55,262 nucleotides of DNA from Prevotella sp. (lineage in GTDB: Bacteria > Bacteroidota > Bacteroidia > Bacteroidales > Bacteroidaceae). Below are positions 34,165 through 42,380 of this stretch, piece after piece. The position numbers were made by a program, and so were the translations under genes. Location: assembly GCA_017474515.1 (NCBI GenBank), contig JAFVHN010000035.1:1-55262 (forward strand), written 5' to 3'. Every line of letters starts with the position of its first letter. Within the stretch, counting starts at the first letter, position 1. Under the pieces are notes generated by a model that did not search any database, was not told the DNA's origin, and worked only from the letters and a program-made list of their open reading frames with translations.

Positions 34165-36213
34165 TTATTTCAATAGTTGATACCATCCTTCGGGCAGTGT
34201 CCTTGCCAGCACGAAGTCGTTGATGGTCTTCCCGTTAAGTGTCGTCGTGGTGAAATAGATTTCTCCCTGGCCGTTGAAGACCTTGAACGTGCCGTTTTGC
34301 GTGCCGGCGGTTATCCATTCCCCCATGAGGTTTTCGGCAAACATCTGCGGCACGGGGTCGAAGGACCTTGTGCAGAGCGTGTTTTCCTGGTAATTTTCGT
34401 TGAGGGAGCCAAGCAGCCATGTCTTGTCTTTTGCCACATAGTGGGTGAAGAGTATCTGCCTTCCGTCGCTCCACACCCTGGCGTTGCCGAGTTCACATAC
34501 AGGGTCGCCGTCCATGCAGATGGACGTCATGCTGTTCACAGGGTCGTAGGCGGTGGCGTTTGGCAAGGTGCTGGTGTTCACAGCACATACGGAAATGTTG
34601 TTGTCGAGCAAGGCGTAATAGCCCATTTGGGCATAGCTGCTTTCCCACACCCACGGGCAGAGGGTGTTGTTGCTGTCAAAGTTCCAGCCCGAGGCCGACC
34701 ATCCGGGAGCAGCGGTGCCCGCCAGGTTGTTGTAGCCGGTCGTGGTGGTGCAGATGAGTCCTCCGTTCCTGTCGGGCTGGCCGTTGTTGCAGGTGTTGCC
34801 TCTTGCCCAGATGCTTGGCAGCCGGCCGTTGTTCACCATGCGCTCCAGGTAGAGCAGCCTTTGGTTGTTGGCATAGACGTTGAGGTTCACGCTGTTGTTG
34901 GCAGGTTCAGCCACCGCCGCAATCATGTTTCCGTTGTCGTCGAAGCAGAAAGCGTCGGCTCGTCCGGGATAGGTGTATTTCTTCACGCCGTCCATGTAGC
35001 TCTCACTGGTCGAGGCGTTGATGTTGGCCAGTTCGCACACCCCGTTCCAGGGATGGTAAATCAGTTTCACCGTGTTGCGGTTGTTGATCATCTTGCCGTT
35101 GACGCATACGCCCGTCGTCGTGGCCACCACCACGGCGGGATTGATTTCAAAGAGCGTGCTGCCCTCCACCGAGGTGCCCCCGTCGGCCGAAGTAAAGCTG
35201 AAGGCGACGGGTTCGGGAATGTTATAAGTTCCCCACAGGTCCACGTCGCTCTGGCTTGCGGTATATCTGATGGTGCCCTGTCCGCGCGGTGTCACGGTGT
35301 AGGAGCCTTGCAAGGGCCGTGTGAGGTTCTTGTCGGCGAAGGCCTTCACCGAGAAATGCTGCCCCACGAGTCCCCATGTCGATGCCGTCAGCTTTTCGTA
35401 AGAAGAGGCTCCGGGCAACTTGATGCCCAGGGTGGGCTGGTCGGGCTCCTCGGCCGGTTTCTGCTTGACGGTCACCCTGCAGGTGGCATATTTGAACGAC
35501 TGCTTTCCCACGCCGCCGTCGATGGTCTTGGCGGTAATGGTTGCCGTTCCCACGGCCAGCGCTTTCACCACGCCGTTTTTCACCGTGGCGATGTTGTTGG
35601 CCGACGATGACCATGTCACGTCTTTCACCGTGGCATTCTCAGGCGTTACGTTGGGCGTAATGAGGCCCTCGTCGCCTACATAGAGCGTCATCTCCGTGGG
35701 CGACAAGGTCAGGTTGGTAACATGCACGGTGTTGTTGCCCTTCACCATGATATAGCAGTTCACGGTATATCCGCCCTGGTTGGCCGTCACGCTGATGGTG
35801 GTGGACCCTTCGCCCACGGCGGTCACCAGTCCGTTGCTGACCGTTGCCACCTGTGGGTTGCTCGATGTCCAGGTCAAGTCCTTGATGGAAGCATTCTGCG
35901 GCGACACGGTGGCGGTGAACGTTGCCGTTTCGCCCACGGCGAGCTGCAGGCGGTGGTCGAACATTGCCGGGGAGCTGTTCACCATCACGGTGAGCACGGT
36001 GTAGCCGCGCACCACGTCGCGCACGTCGCTCAGCAGGATGGGCTTGGGTGTCTGCAATGTCCACGAGCTCACGGGCCCGCTTTCGTTGACGCGCAACTGC
36101 TGTTGTTCCCAGAAATACATGGCACCGTCGTTGGTGTAAATCTCATATTGCGCCCTCAGGCAGCCGGCAAAAGCCAGCATAAGGACAGTCAGTGTAAAAA
36201 GTCTTTTCTTCAT
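34165..36213 (-). CDS. Secreted protein with two BIG2 (bacterial Ig-like group 2) domains
   Basis: 682 aa with a signal peptide ending LRAQ (~21). Two BIG2 domains at roughly residues 72-155 and 163-250 show the hallmarks: VGETATFTATVSPQNASI, WTSSNPQVATVSNG..., and LYVGDEGLITPNVTPENATV, WSSSANNIATVKNGVVKA. The C-terminal ~400 residues contain aromatic- and Asn-rich segments (NNNISVCAVNTSTLPNATAY) not matched to a known fold. It may be a surface structural or adhesive protein. In an operon with the small secreted protein upstream (14 bp) and the T9SS-sorted protein downstream (27 bp). Confidence 0.82.
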   Translation of the reverse strand: MKKRLFTLTVLMLAFAGCLRAQYEIYTNDGAMYFWEQQQLRVNESGPVSSWTLQTPKPILLSDVRDVVRGYTVLTVMVNSSPAMFDHRLQLAVGETATFTATVSPQNASIKDLTWTSSNPQVATVSNGLVTAVGEGSTTISVTANQGGYTVNCYIMVKGNNTVHVTNLTLSPTEMTLYVGDEGLITPNVTPENATVKDVTWSSSANNIATVKNGVVKALAVGTATITAKTIDGGVGKQSFKYATCRVTVKQKPAEEPDQPTLGIKLPGASSYEKLTASTWGLVGQHFSVKAFADKNLTRPLQGSYTVTPRGQGTIRYTASQSDVDLWGTYNIPEPVAFSFTSADGGTSVEGSTLFEINPAVVVATTTGVCVNGKMINNRNTVKLIYHPWNGVCELANINASTSESYMDGVKKYTYPGRADAFCFDDNGNMIAAVAEPANNSVNLNVYANNQRLLYLERMVNNGRLPSIWARGNTCNNGQPDRNGGLICTTTTGYNNLAGTAAPGWSASGWNFDSNNTLCPWVWESSYAQMGYYALLDNNISVCAVNTSTLPNATAYDPVNSMTSICMDGDPVCELGNARVWSDGRQILFTHYVAKDKTWLLGSLNENYQENTLCTRSFDPVPQMFAENLMGEWITAGTQNGTFKVFNGQGEIYFTTTTLNGKTINDFVLARTLPEGWYQLLK

Positions 36214-36227
36214 GGCCTAGCCCTTTC

Positions 36228-36740
36228 TTATTTTTTACAGAATTTCAGCGTCCGCCCCGGCAGGTGTACAATATAAATGCCCTTGCCCAAGGTTGAGGTA
36301 TCGATGACGGTGCGCTCCCTGGCCGCCTTGCGGCAGAAAACGCTTTTGCCGTCGGCAGTAGCCACGTTGATGGTGGTGCCCGGCAGGCAGCCGTTGACCA
36401 CCACATAGGCGTCGGCCACGTCGATGGTCACTTCATCACCGGCGGGAGCCGCAAGAAGGGTGGGGGCCGAGCCGCGCAGCTCGAAGGTGGCCTTATATAC
36501 ATTGTTGAACCACACGCCGTTGCCGTTCTTGCGCATGATGGCGAAGTAGGGGGCGCTGTTGCCAAGCGACGACTGCAGGCAGTCAAGGTCTTGCCGTATG
36601 TCAACTTCGGCAGAGATGCCGCCCTGTTTCAAGATGTCGCCGTTGTTATTGTAGCCCACCAGGAACCATTTCTGCGCATGGATATGGGCAGAAAACAGCA
36701 GCAGGCCGGCCACGAGGAGGATAGTTTTTCTTTGTCGCAT
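36228..36740 (-). CDS. Small secreted protein with T9SS-type C-terminal tail
   Basis: 170 aa. The ATG at 36740 gives a signal peptide ending HIHAQ (~23); a TTG further upstream is not needed. The C-terminal ~65 residues (DAYVVVNGCLPGTTINVATA... LGKGIYIVHLPGRTLKFCKK) have the pattern of type A T9SS sorting domains. The central part is unrecognised. First gene of the three-gene secreted-protein operon and directly behind a consensus promoter. Confidence 0.75.
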   Translation of the reverse strand: MRQRKTILLVAGLLLFSAHIHAQKWFLVGYNNNGDILKQGGISAEVDIRQDLDCLQSSLGNSAPYFAIMRKNGNGVWFNNVYKATFELRGSAPTLLAAPAGDEVTIDVADAYVVVNGCLPGTTINVATADGKSVFCRKAARERTVIDTSTLGKGIYIVHLPGRTLKFCKK

Positions 36741-36803
36741 AGTCGTATAATATAAATAAATAGGTGTTAGCAATTCATGCCGCTATTTAATTTAAACGGC
36801 TTA

Positions 36804-36835
36804 CAAAGATACTTATTGTTTCATAAACCTGCAAA
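36804..36835 (-). promoter_or_regulatory. Promoter of the secreted-protein operon
   Basis: On the minus strand, TTTG (36832-36835), a 20-bp spacer and TATCTTTG (36804-36811) fully match the Bacteroidota consensus. It lies 63 bp upstream of the ATG at 36740. Confidence 0.78.
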
Positions 36836-37090
36836 TATTTGCTCTTTTTTCTTTTTCCTTCATTCTTTTTTCCTTTTATTTCAGTTCCGTGTAAAGGCAG
36901 CGATGTACCTAAATATGACAAATAACAAGGCGTGGGCAATGCCAAGGAAAGGGAGCAGAAAGGAAAGTTTATGCAAAAACATCCATGATTTTGCATAAGG
37001 TTGATTTCCATATTGTTTTTGAGTTGGAAAAATGGTTGTTAATGCGCTGTCTTTCAGCACATTCCTTAACCCTGAGTTGTAGTCCGGCCC
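36836..37090. other. Gene-free AT-rich spacer
   Basis: No coding sequence or strong structure noted between the secreted-protein operon promoter and the tandem-repeat element at 37091. Confidence 0.6.
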
Positions 37091-37179
37091 AGTCCTGGCC
37101 GCAAACGACTGCAGTCCAGACCGCAAACGACTGCAGTCCTAACCGCAGAAGGACTGGAGTTTTTTGCGGTCTGGACTGG
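37091..37179. repeat. 22-bp repeat element, rearranged copy (locus B)
   Basis: Units at 37091-37112 and 37113-37134 share CCGCAAACGACTGC. A third, diverged unit (37135-37157) carries its own AGTCCT/AGGACT hairpin. A fourth unit (37158-37179) is inverted (GCGGTCTGGACT) and pairs with the second at 18 of 20 positions. The units match those at 8225-8290 at about 20 of 22 positions in reverse orientation. The 12-bp hairpin found at loci A and C is not intact here. Confidence 0.8.
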
Positions 37180-37255
37180 CTGCATTTACCATTTTCTTGC
37201 AAGAATGTATATTCTTCCATTTCTGGTACACTCTGCCATGCTGCGAGCCTGTCTT

Positions 37256-37338
37256 AGGAGCCGACGCTTCCAAGCGTCGGAACAACCGCAAGTCCGTAAC
37301 CCGCATTGTCGGTCCATCGCTCATAGGCGTCGGCTCCT
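37256..37338. repeat. Nested hairpin upstream of the HtrA gene
   Basis: Outer arms AGGAGCCGACGC (37256-37267) and GCGTCGGCTCCT (37327-37338) are exact complements. The left arm also forms an inner 9-bp hairpin, CCGACGCTT/AAGCGTCGG (37261-37280), so two alternative pairings compete for the same bases. Confidence 0.75.
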
Positions 37339-37517
37339 TTTCCCATGCTCAGCACCCGTCGCGAAAGGTTTCTTCGGGAAAATTAATATGAATTTCCTTA
37401 GTGAAATGAATGTAAAAAAACTTTAGAAAGCCGCAAATATGTTTTAATTGTGAGGCTGATTGTGTTAAAAGAGGACAAAAGGAAATGACAAAATGACAGT
37501 TTTACATTTTTTGCGTC

Positions 37518-37525
37518 TATTTTTG
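37518..37525 (+). promoter_or_regulatory. -7 box for the HtrA protease gene
   Basis: TATTTTTG matches TAnnTTTG and lies 108 bp upstream of the ATG at 37634, implying a leader of about 100 nt. No TTTG at -33; an upstream TGACAAAATGACA direct repeat (37487-37499) could be an activator or alternative-sigma site. Confidence 0.55.
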
Positions 37526-37633
37526 CACTCATAAATACAACATGACACGGTGTCGGCCCTGGTTAAACCCTTTGGCAGAAACTTCGTCATAGTTATGTTT
37601 TCAGCATAAAATTACATCAATATTTAATAAGAC

Positions 37634-39121
37634 ATGAAGAACGTAAAAAATTATTTGGTTTACGCAATGTGCATTATTGCCATTGCTTTTTCAGCAAGTT
37701 CATTTGTCAAGGTCTATGCCAACCAGACCAACCTTGCCGGCGCCTCCGGCTCCACCGGCACGACCGCTGCTCCCGGACAGCCCGTTGATCTGACCTATGC
37801 CGCCGAGAAGGCATTGCCCGCCGTGGTGACGGTGAGGGTGGTGCAGAACAGCAAGACGCAGACCGTGGAAGTGGAAGACCCGTTCAGCGACTTCTTCGAC
37901 CCGTTCGGCTTCTTCGGCAACCCCAACGGCGGAAGGCAGAAGCGCCAGGTGCAGACGCCGAAACGCCAGGGCTCAGGCTCGGGTGTCATCGTTTCGGCCG
38001 ACGGATACATCGTCACCAATAACCACGTGGTGGAGGGTGCCGACGAGATAACGGTCATCTTGACCGACAACCGTGAGTTCTCGGCAAAAATCATCGGTAC
38101 GGACCCGACCACCGACCTCGCCCTCATCAAGGTGAACGGCAAGGACATGCCCGCCATCACCATTGCCGACAGCCAGAAGCTGAAGATTGGTGAATGGGTG
38201 CTGGCCATCGGTAACCCGCTCACCCTGGGCACCACCGTCACGGCAGGCATCGTGAGCGCCAAGGCACGCTCCATGCAGGGCGGCAACACTGTGCAGAGCT
38301 TCATTCAGACCGATGCCGCCATCAACCGCGGAAACTCGGGCGGCGCACTGGTCAACGCCTCCGGCGAGCTGGTGGGCATCAACTCCATGCTCTATTCCGA
38401 AACGGGTTCCTATAGCGGTTACGGCTTCGCCATTCCCACCTCTATTATGAACAAGGTGGTGAGCGACCTGAAGACCTACGGCACCGTGCAGCGCGCACTC
38501 ATCGGCATCCAAGGCTCCGACCTGAACAACTATACCGACGGCCTGAAGCAGGAGGGCAAGGATGTTCCCGACTTCGGAACGGTCAACGGCATCTATGTGG
38601 CAAAGGTTGACGAAGACGGTGCCGGTGCAGCCGCCGGACTGAAGGAAGGCGACGTCATCACCGCCATCGACGGCAAGTCGCTCACCAAGATGGCCGAGCT
38701 GCAGGAATACCTGGTCAACAAACGTCCCGGCGACAAGGTGACCATTACCTACCTGCGCAACAAGTCGAAGAAGACGGCCAACGTGACGTTGAAGAATGCC
38801 CAGGGCAACACCTCAGTGGTGAAGAGTGCCGACATGGACGTGCTGGGTGCCACCTTCCGTCCCGTCAATGAAGATGAGAAGAAGCAGCTGGAGCTTAACT
38901 ATGGCCTGAAAGTGATGAAGGTGAGCAAGGGCGCCATCAAGGATGCCGGCATTCCCGACGGATTCATTATCCTTACGGCCAACGAGAAGACCATCAAGAC
39001 CACCGACGACCTGCAGGAGGCCGTGAAAGCCGCTTCAACGAGCAAAGACCCCGTGCTCTACATCAAGGGCGTATATCCTACGGGCAAGAAAGGCTATTTC
39101 GCCGTGCAGCTTCAAGAGTGA
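37634..39121 (+). CDS. HtrA/Deg-family serine protease
   Basis: 495-aa envelope-stress protease/chaperone. An N-terminal hydrophobic segment (~8-28) is a signal or anchor. The trypsin-like domain spans ~50-260 with the triad His131 (VTNNHVVEG), Asp161 (TTDLALIKV) and Ser235 (GNSGGALV). Two PDZ domains follow (~275-375, DLNNYTDGLK...AGAAAGLKEGDVI; and ~400-490). This is the usual DegP/DegQ architecture, degrading misfolded periplasmic proteins. A strong intrinsic terminator follows. A single-gene unit between the repeat-rich gap and rpoD. Confidence 0.93.
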   Translation: MKNVKNYLVYAMCIIAIAFSASSFVKVYANQTNLAGASGSTGTTAAPGQPVDLTYAAEKALPAVVTVRVVQNSKTQTVEVEDPFSDFFDPFGFFGNPNGGRQKRQVQTPKRQGSGSGVIVSADGYIVTNNHVVEGADEITVILTDNREFSAKIIGTDPTTDLALIKVNGKDMPAITIADSQKLKIGEWVLAIGNPLTLGTTVTAGIVSAKARSMQGGNTVQSFIQTDAAINRGNSGGALVNASGELVGINSMLYSETGSYSGYGFAIPTSIMNKVVSDLKTYGTVQRALIGIQGSDLNNYTDGLKQEGKDVPDFGTVNGIYVAKVDEDGAGAAAGLKEGDVITAIDGKSLTKMAELQEYLVNKRPGDKVTITYLRNKSKKTANVTLKNAQGNTSVVKSADMDVLGATFRPVNEDEKKQLELNYGLKVMKVSKGAIKDAGIPDGFIILTANEKTIKTTDDLQEAVKAASTSKDPVLYIKGVYPTGKKGYFAVQLQE

Positions 39122-39144
39122 TGTGAAGAGAGAAATACTACATG

Positions 39145-39180
39145 AAAATCGCGGCCGGCAATGCTTGGCCGCGATTTTTT
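39145..39180 (+). terminator. Intrinsic terminator after the HtrA gene
   Basis: Stem AAAATCGCGGCC / GGCCGCGATTTT with a 10-nt loop followed by a T-run, 24 bp after the stop codon; a textbook rho-independent terminator. Confidence 0.92.
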
Positions 39181-39257
39181 GTCGCTGGATAGTCCCCTTT
39201 TATAGGTAATGAATGAAGTTTTTCTGTAAATTATTCGGTAATTTGACGGAAAACCCG

Positions 39258-39265
39258 TACTTTTG
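39258..39265 (+). promoter_or_regulatory. -7 box for rpoD
   Basis: TACTTTTG matches TAnnTTTG, 22 bp before the ATG at 39288. The -33 region does not show a clear TTTG at the usual spacing. Confidence 0.6.
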
Positions 39266-39287
39266 CATCTGCTAATCAATAACGACC

Positions 39288-40151
39288 ATGAGGCAACTAA
39301 AAATCACTGTTCAAATTACGAACCGCGGCAGTGCGTCCCTCGACAAATATCTTCAGGAGATAAGTCGCGAGGAACTGCTTTCTGTTGACGAAGAAGTGGA
39401 GCTTGCCCAGCGTATCAGGAAAGGCGACCGAAAAGCCCTTGAACGCCTTACGCGGGCCAACCTGCGCTTTGTGGTTTCCGTGGCCAAGCAATATCAGAAC
39501 CAGGGGCTGTCGCTTCCCGACCTCATCAACGAGGGCAACGTGGGGCTCATCAAGGCTGCCGAGAAGTTTGACGAAACGCGCGGCTTCAAGTTCATTTCAT
39601 ACGCCGTGTGGTGGATCAGGCAAAGCATACTCCAGGCCATTGCCGAGCAAAGCCGCATTGTGCGCTTGCCGCTCAACCAAGTGAGCAGCGTGAACAAAAT
39701 CAACCGCATGTCGAACAAGTTCGAGCAGGAGAACGAGCGCCGCCCCAGCATTGAAGAGATAGCAGAGTGCATCGACCTGCCCCACGAGAAGATTGAGGAT
39801 GCCATCATGGTGAACGGCAAGCATGTGAGCGTTGACGCACCCTTTGCCGAGGGCGACGACAACAGCCTCCTCGACGTGCTCGTGAACGACGATGCGCCAC
39901 TGGCCGACCGCTCATTGGTGATGGAGAGCCTGCGCGAAGAAATCAACCGCGCACTGAAAACGCTCAACGACCGCGAGCGAAACATCATTGAGGCTTTCTA
40001 TGGTATCAACCAGCCCGAAATGACGCTCGAGGAAATAGGCGAGAAATTCGGACTTACCAGGGAACGTGTGCGGCAAATCAAGGAAAAGGCCATCAGGAGG
40101 CTCCGGCACAGCACCAAGAACAAGATGCTGAAAACCTACTTGGGGCAATAA
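39288..40151 (+). CDS. rpoD: Primary (housekeeping) sigma-70 factor, short Bacteroidota form
   Basis: 287 aa, the short primary sigma typical of Bacteroidota, without the long non-conserved region of proteobacterial RpoD. Region 1.2 [16 protein letters not shown]; regions 2.1-2.4 include [39 protein letters not shown] and [15 protein letters not shown]; region 3 and region 4.2 ([19 protein letters not shown]) follow. It directs RNA polymerase to the TAnnTTTG promoters seen through the window. The downstream secreted hypothetical begins 47 bp later. Confidence 0.95.
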   Translation: MRQLKITVQITNRGSASLDKYLQEISREELLSVDEEVELAQRIRKGDRKALERLTRANLRFVVSVAKQYQNQGLSLPDLINEGNVGLIKAAEKFDETRGFKFISYAVWWIRQSILQAIAEQSRIVRLPLNQVSSVNKINRMSNKFEQENERRPSIEEIAECIDLPHEKIEDAIMVNGKHVSVDAPFAEGDDNSLLDVLVNDDAPLADRSLVMESLREEINRALKTLNDRERNIIEAFYGINQPEMTLEEIGEKFGLTRERVRQIKEKAIRRLRHSTKNKMLKTYLGQ

Positions 40152-40198
40152 TCCGGCGTGAGTGAGATCTGAAGAATGAATATAAAAAATAAGCAAAC

Positions 40199-40669
40199 GT
40201 GAAAAAACTGTTCTTTTCTATATTGGCAGCCTTCTGCCTTTGTGCTGTTTACTGCGACGCCCAGAGCAACTATGTAAGACAAAAGATTTATGCTTTCGGC
40301 TTCGCCGCCTCGTTCAACGACTCGGTGGTATATGTCACCGACATTCAGGAAATTGACAGCGCGTGGGTGGAGAACAAGACCGGCTTCCTCGTAAGCCGCA
40401 GCAACTATAGTCTGCAGCTGCGCGAATATCTTGCTGAAAAAAGGCATGAGCCCAACAGAACCTGCATCATCACCTATGCCACCAAGCGCAAGGACATTGA
40501 CAAGAAGTACTTGAAACTGAAATCTAAATACACGAAGAAAAACGATTTCTCCTTTCAGGTGCTGACAAGTGCCGATTTCAAGTTCCTCCCCATTTCTCCC
40601 CTTGAGATTTCTGAACAGAAAGCCACTAAGCCGGAGAAGAAAAAGAAAAGAAAAAAGGCCTCCCTCTAA
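40199..40669 (+). CDS. Secreted hypothetical protein (GTG start)
   Basis: 156 aa. The start is GTG, followed by a clean signal peptide (MKKLFFSILAAFCLCAVYCD, cleavage after DAQ); no in-frame ATG upstream. The mature part (YVRQKIYAFGFAASFNDSVV... RTCIITYATKRKDIDKKYLK) resembles a conserved Bacteroidales family of unknown function; I recognise the pattern but no function. The C-terminus is strongly basic (KPEKKKKRKK). The last residues ASL and the TAA stop are encoded by the first bases of a C/G-rich repeat element (CCTCCCTCTAATCCC), so the natural C-terminus may have been changed by the repeat. Confidence 0.75.
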   Translation: MKKLFFSILAAFCLCAVYCDAQSNYVRQKIYAFGFAASFNDSVVYVTDIQEIDSAWVENKTGFLVSRSNYSLQLREYLAEKRHEPNRTCIITYATKRKDIDKKYLKLKSKYTKKNDFSFQVLTSADFKFLPISPLEISEQKATKPEKKKKRKKASL

Positions 40670-40736
40670 TCCCATTGGGGGGAAGACATACGGCCCAAAG
40701 GCTCCCCTCCTTACATGAGGGGCCGGGGGTGGGCTA
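40661..40736 (+). repeat. C/G-rich double-hairpin element overlapping a gene end
   Basis: Begins within the last codons of the preceding gene (TAA at 40667-40669). It shows TTGGGGGGAAGACATACGGC, then CCCCTCCTTAC and GAGGGGCCGGGGGTGGGC. Same family as at 2714, 27658 and 41677. Confidence 0.8.
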
Positions 40737-40738
40737 AA

Positions 40739-40802
40739 AGTTGAAAAGTTGAAAAAGGCTGCGCCGTAAATCATAATTCATAACTAAAATGCTTTGTCAT
40801 TT
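40739..40802 (+). repeat. Repeat modules that run into the start of the HprK-like gene
   Basis: GTTGAAAAGTTGAAAAAGG, GCTGCGCCGT, CATAATTCATAACTAAAA and ATGCTTTGTCATTT. The last is also present at 1564-1580 in an unrelated gap, yet here it supplies the ATG and the next four codons of the gene at 40789. Confidence 0.7.
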
Positions 40803-41712
40803 TTTCCAAATAGCCGAACACAATGTCGAGCTTTGTTTCCAACAGCCGGAGGTCAACAACATGACTCTTGTGCCGTCGCTCGAACCGTTCAGGGTCAGCG
40901 AACCCGCCGCCCCGCTGTTTTTCCGGCTCACCGTTGACGACACCCTCGTGCCGGCCCCTAAGGAGGAGCGCACGCGAATCGACTCTTTCGACACCGGCAA
41001 CGGCGACACCATCGTGTGGCGGCTTGCAGGCGGCGGCTACCAATATGTCATCAAAGATATTTTAAAGCGCGACTGTTGCCTGCTGAAGACGAACAAGGAT
41101 TTCAGCGAGTGCCAGTGTGCCCTCAACGGTAGCTACTCCATGCGGTGCTACGGCCTCAACAGCGCCCTTATGTTGATTTCCGCCTTTGCCGGCAGTTTTC
41201 ATCAGACGCTGCTCATTCATGCCTCGCTGGTGAGGTGCAACGGCTACGGCTACGCCTTTATTGCCAAAAGCGGCACGGGGAAAAGCACGCAGGTCAGTTC
41301 ATGGCTGCGGTATATTCCCGGCTGCGACCTTATGAACGACGACAACCCCATCATACGCATCATAGGCGACCAGGTGTTCATCTACGGCAGCCCCTGGAGC
41401 GGAAAAACGCCCTGCTACCGCAACGTAAAAGCTCCGTTGGGCGCCATCACGCGCATCGACCGCGCCAAGGTGAACAGCGTGGAAAAGTTGCCGCCCGTGC
41501 AAGCTTTCGCCTCCCTGCTCCCTGCCAATTCCACCATGAAATGGGACAAGGATATTTTCAATGCCGCCTGCGAAACCACGTCCAGGCTTGTGGAGCTATG
41601 CAATGTCTATACCCTTCATTGCCTGCCCGACGAGGAGGCCGCCCGCGTATGCCATCAGGCCATCGCTAAAGTGAAGGCCCCCCTTATGTCCTCCCTTGGG
41701 GGGAAGATGTAG
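40789..41712 (+). CDS. HPr-kinase-like P-loop protein
   Basis: 307 aa, similar to the HprK-related kinases found beside PqqD-like proteins. The C-terminal nucleotide-binding domain carries a P-loop IAKSGTGKSTQ (158-168) in which the first Walker Gly is Ala159. Further family features are MNDDNPIIRI (HprK-like DD region) and SPWSGKTPCYRN. The N-terminal ~110 residues are unassigned. No substrate is known; in RiPP clusters related proteins phosphorylate a precursor peptide. Its start codon lies in one intergenic repeat and its last residues (APLMSSLGGKM) and stop in another. First of three genes with an S26-like peptidase and a PqqD-like protein. Confidence 0.72.
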   Translation: MLCHFFQIAEHNVELCFQQPEVNNMTLVPSLEPFRVSEPAAPLFFRLTVDDTLVPAPKEERTRIDSFDTGNGDTIVWRLAGGGYQYVIKDILKRDCCLLKTNKDFSECQCALNGSYSMRCYGLNSALMLISAFAGSFHQTLLIHASLVRCNGYGYAFIAKSGTGKSTQVSSWLRYIPGCDLMNDDNPIIRIIGDQVFIYGSPWSGKTPCYRNVKAPLGAITRIDRAKVNSVEKLPPVQAFASLLPANSTMKWDKDIFNAACETTSRLVELCNVYTLHCLPDEEAARVCHQAIAKVKAPLMSSLGGKM

Positions 41713-41759
41713 GCAGTTTGCCCTTCCCACCTTACGGGAGGAGCCGGGGGTGGGCCATT
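41677..41759 (+). repeat. C/G-rich double-hairpin element encoding a gene's C-terminus
   Basis: It overlaps the last 12 codons of the HprK-like gene. In the same frame where the 40661 copy has TAA, this copy has CTTATG, and translation runs on to a TAG at 41710-41712. The second hairpin (CCCACCTTAC / GGGAGGAGCCGGGGG) follows. Confidence 0.8.
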
Positions 41760-41795
41760 AGGGACCTTTTATCTGACAATAGTTGAAAATATATA

Positions 41796-42338
41796 ATGAG
41801 ATGCTTTTGGAAAGCCATTCGGCAGCGCCTTGACCGCCTCTTCAAGAAGACTTCGGGGAAAAAGCCTCCCAAGGTTACGAAGACCTTGCCCAATGACGTG
41901 CTTCTGCCTGTTGTTCTCAAGATGCTTGAGGAATACCCCACGGCCACCATCCCCCTGAAGGGCATCAGCATGCGCCCGTTCCTTGAAGACACGCGCGACA
42001 AGGCCGTGCTCACCAAGCTCAGCAGACCGGCGCAAAAGGGCGACCCCGTACTGGCTGAGGTTCGCCCGGGCTTCTATGTCATTCACCGCATTGTCGCCAT
42101 CGACGGCGACCAGGTGACACTGCGAGGTGACGGCAACCTTGCTACCGAACAGTGCCGCACCGCCGACATCCGCGCCGCCGTGGTGGGCTTCTACCGAAAG
42201 GGACGCAAAACCATGGACCGCACCGACGGCCTCAAGTGGCGTATATATTCACGGGTGTGGACGGCGCTCTTCCCCCTTCGCCGATACCTGCTCGCCTTTT
42301 ACCGCAGGATATGGATAAAACTTTTCGGGCCGATATAA
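41796..42338 (+). CDS. S24/S26-like peptidase (SipW-type Ser/His signature)
   Basis: 180 aa. IPLKGISMRPFLED has the serine of the signal-peptidase box (Ser58). Where classical type I signal peptidases have Lys, this protein has YVIHRIVA (His97), as in SipW and eukaryotic/archaeal signal peptidases. LRGDGNLATE is the downstream conserved box. The N-terminus is basic rather than a clear membrane anchor; weakly hydrophobic aromatic segments near the C-terminus (VWTALFPLRRYLLAFY) might associate with membrane. With the HprK-like and PqqD-like neighbours it may process a peptide; no precursor gene is visible nearby. Confidence 0.72.
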   Translation: MRCFWKAIRQRLDRLFKKTSGKKPPKVTKTLPNDVLLPVVLKMLEEYPTATIPLKGISMRPFLEDTRDKAVLTKLSRPAQKGDPVLAEVRPGFYVIHRIVAIDGDQVTLRGDGNLATEQCRTADIRAAVVGFYRKGRKTMDRTDGLKWRIYSRVWTALFPLRRYLLAFYRRIWIKLFGPI

Positions 42339-42380
42339 ACATTTCCGGTCCTGCCAAACCTAAAATTAAAGAACAAGAAT

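Noticed and set aside
34177-35610. Long open frame opposite the BIG2 protein
   Set aside because: Antisense shadow of a gene with signal peptide and two clear domains; no start region or domain of its own.
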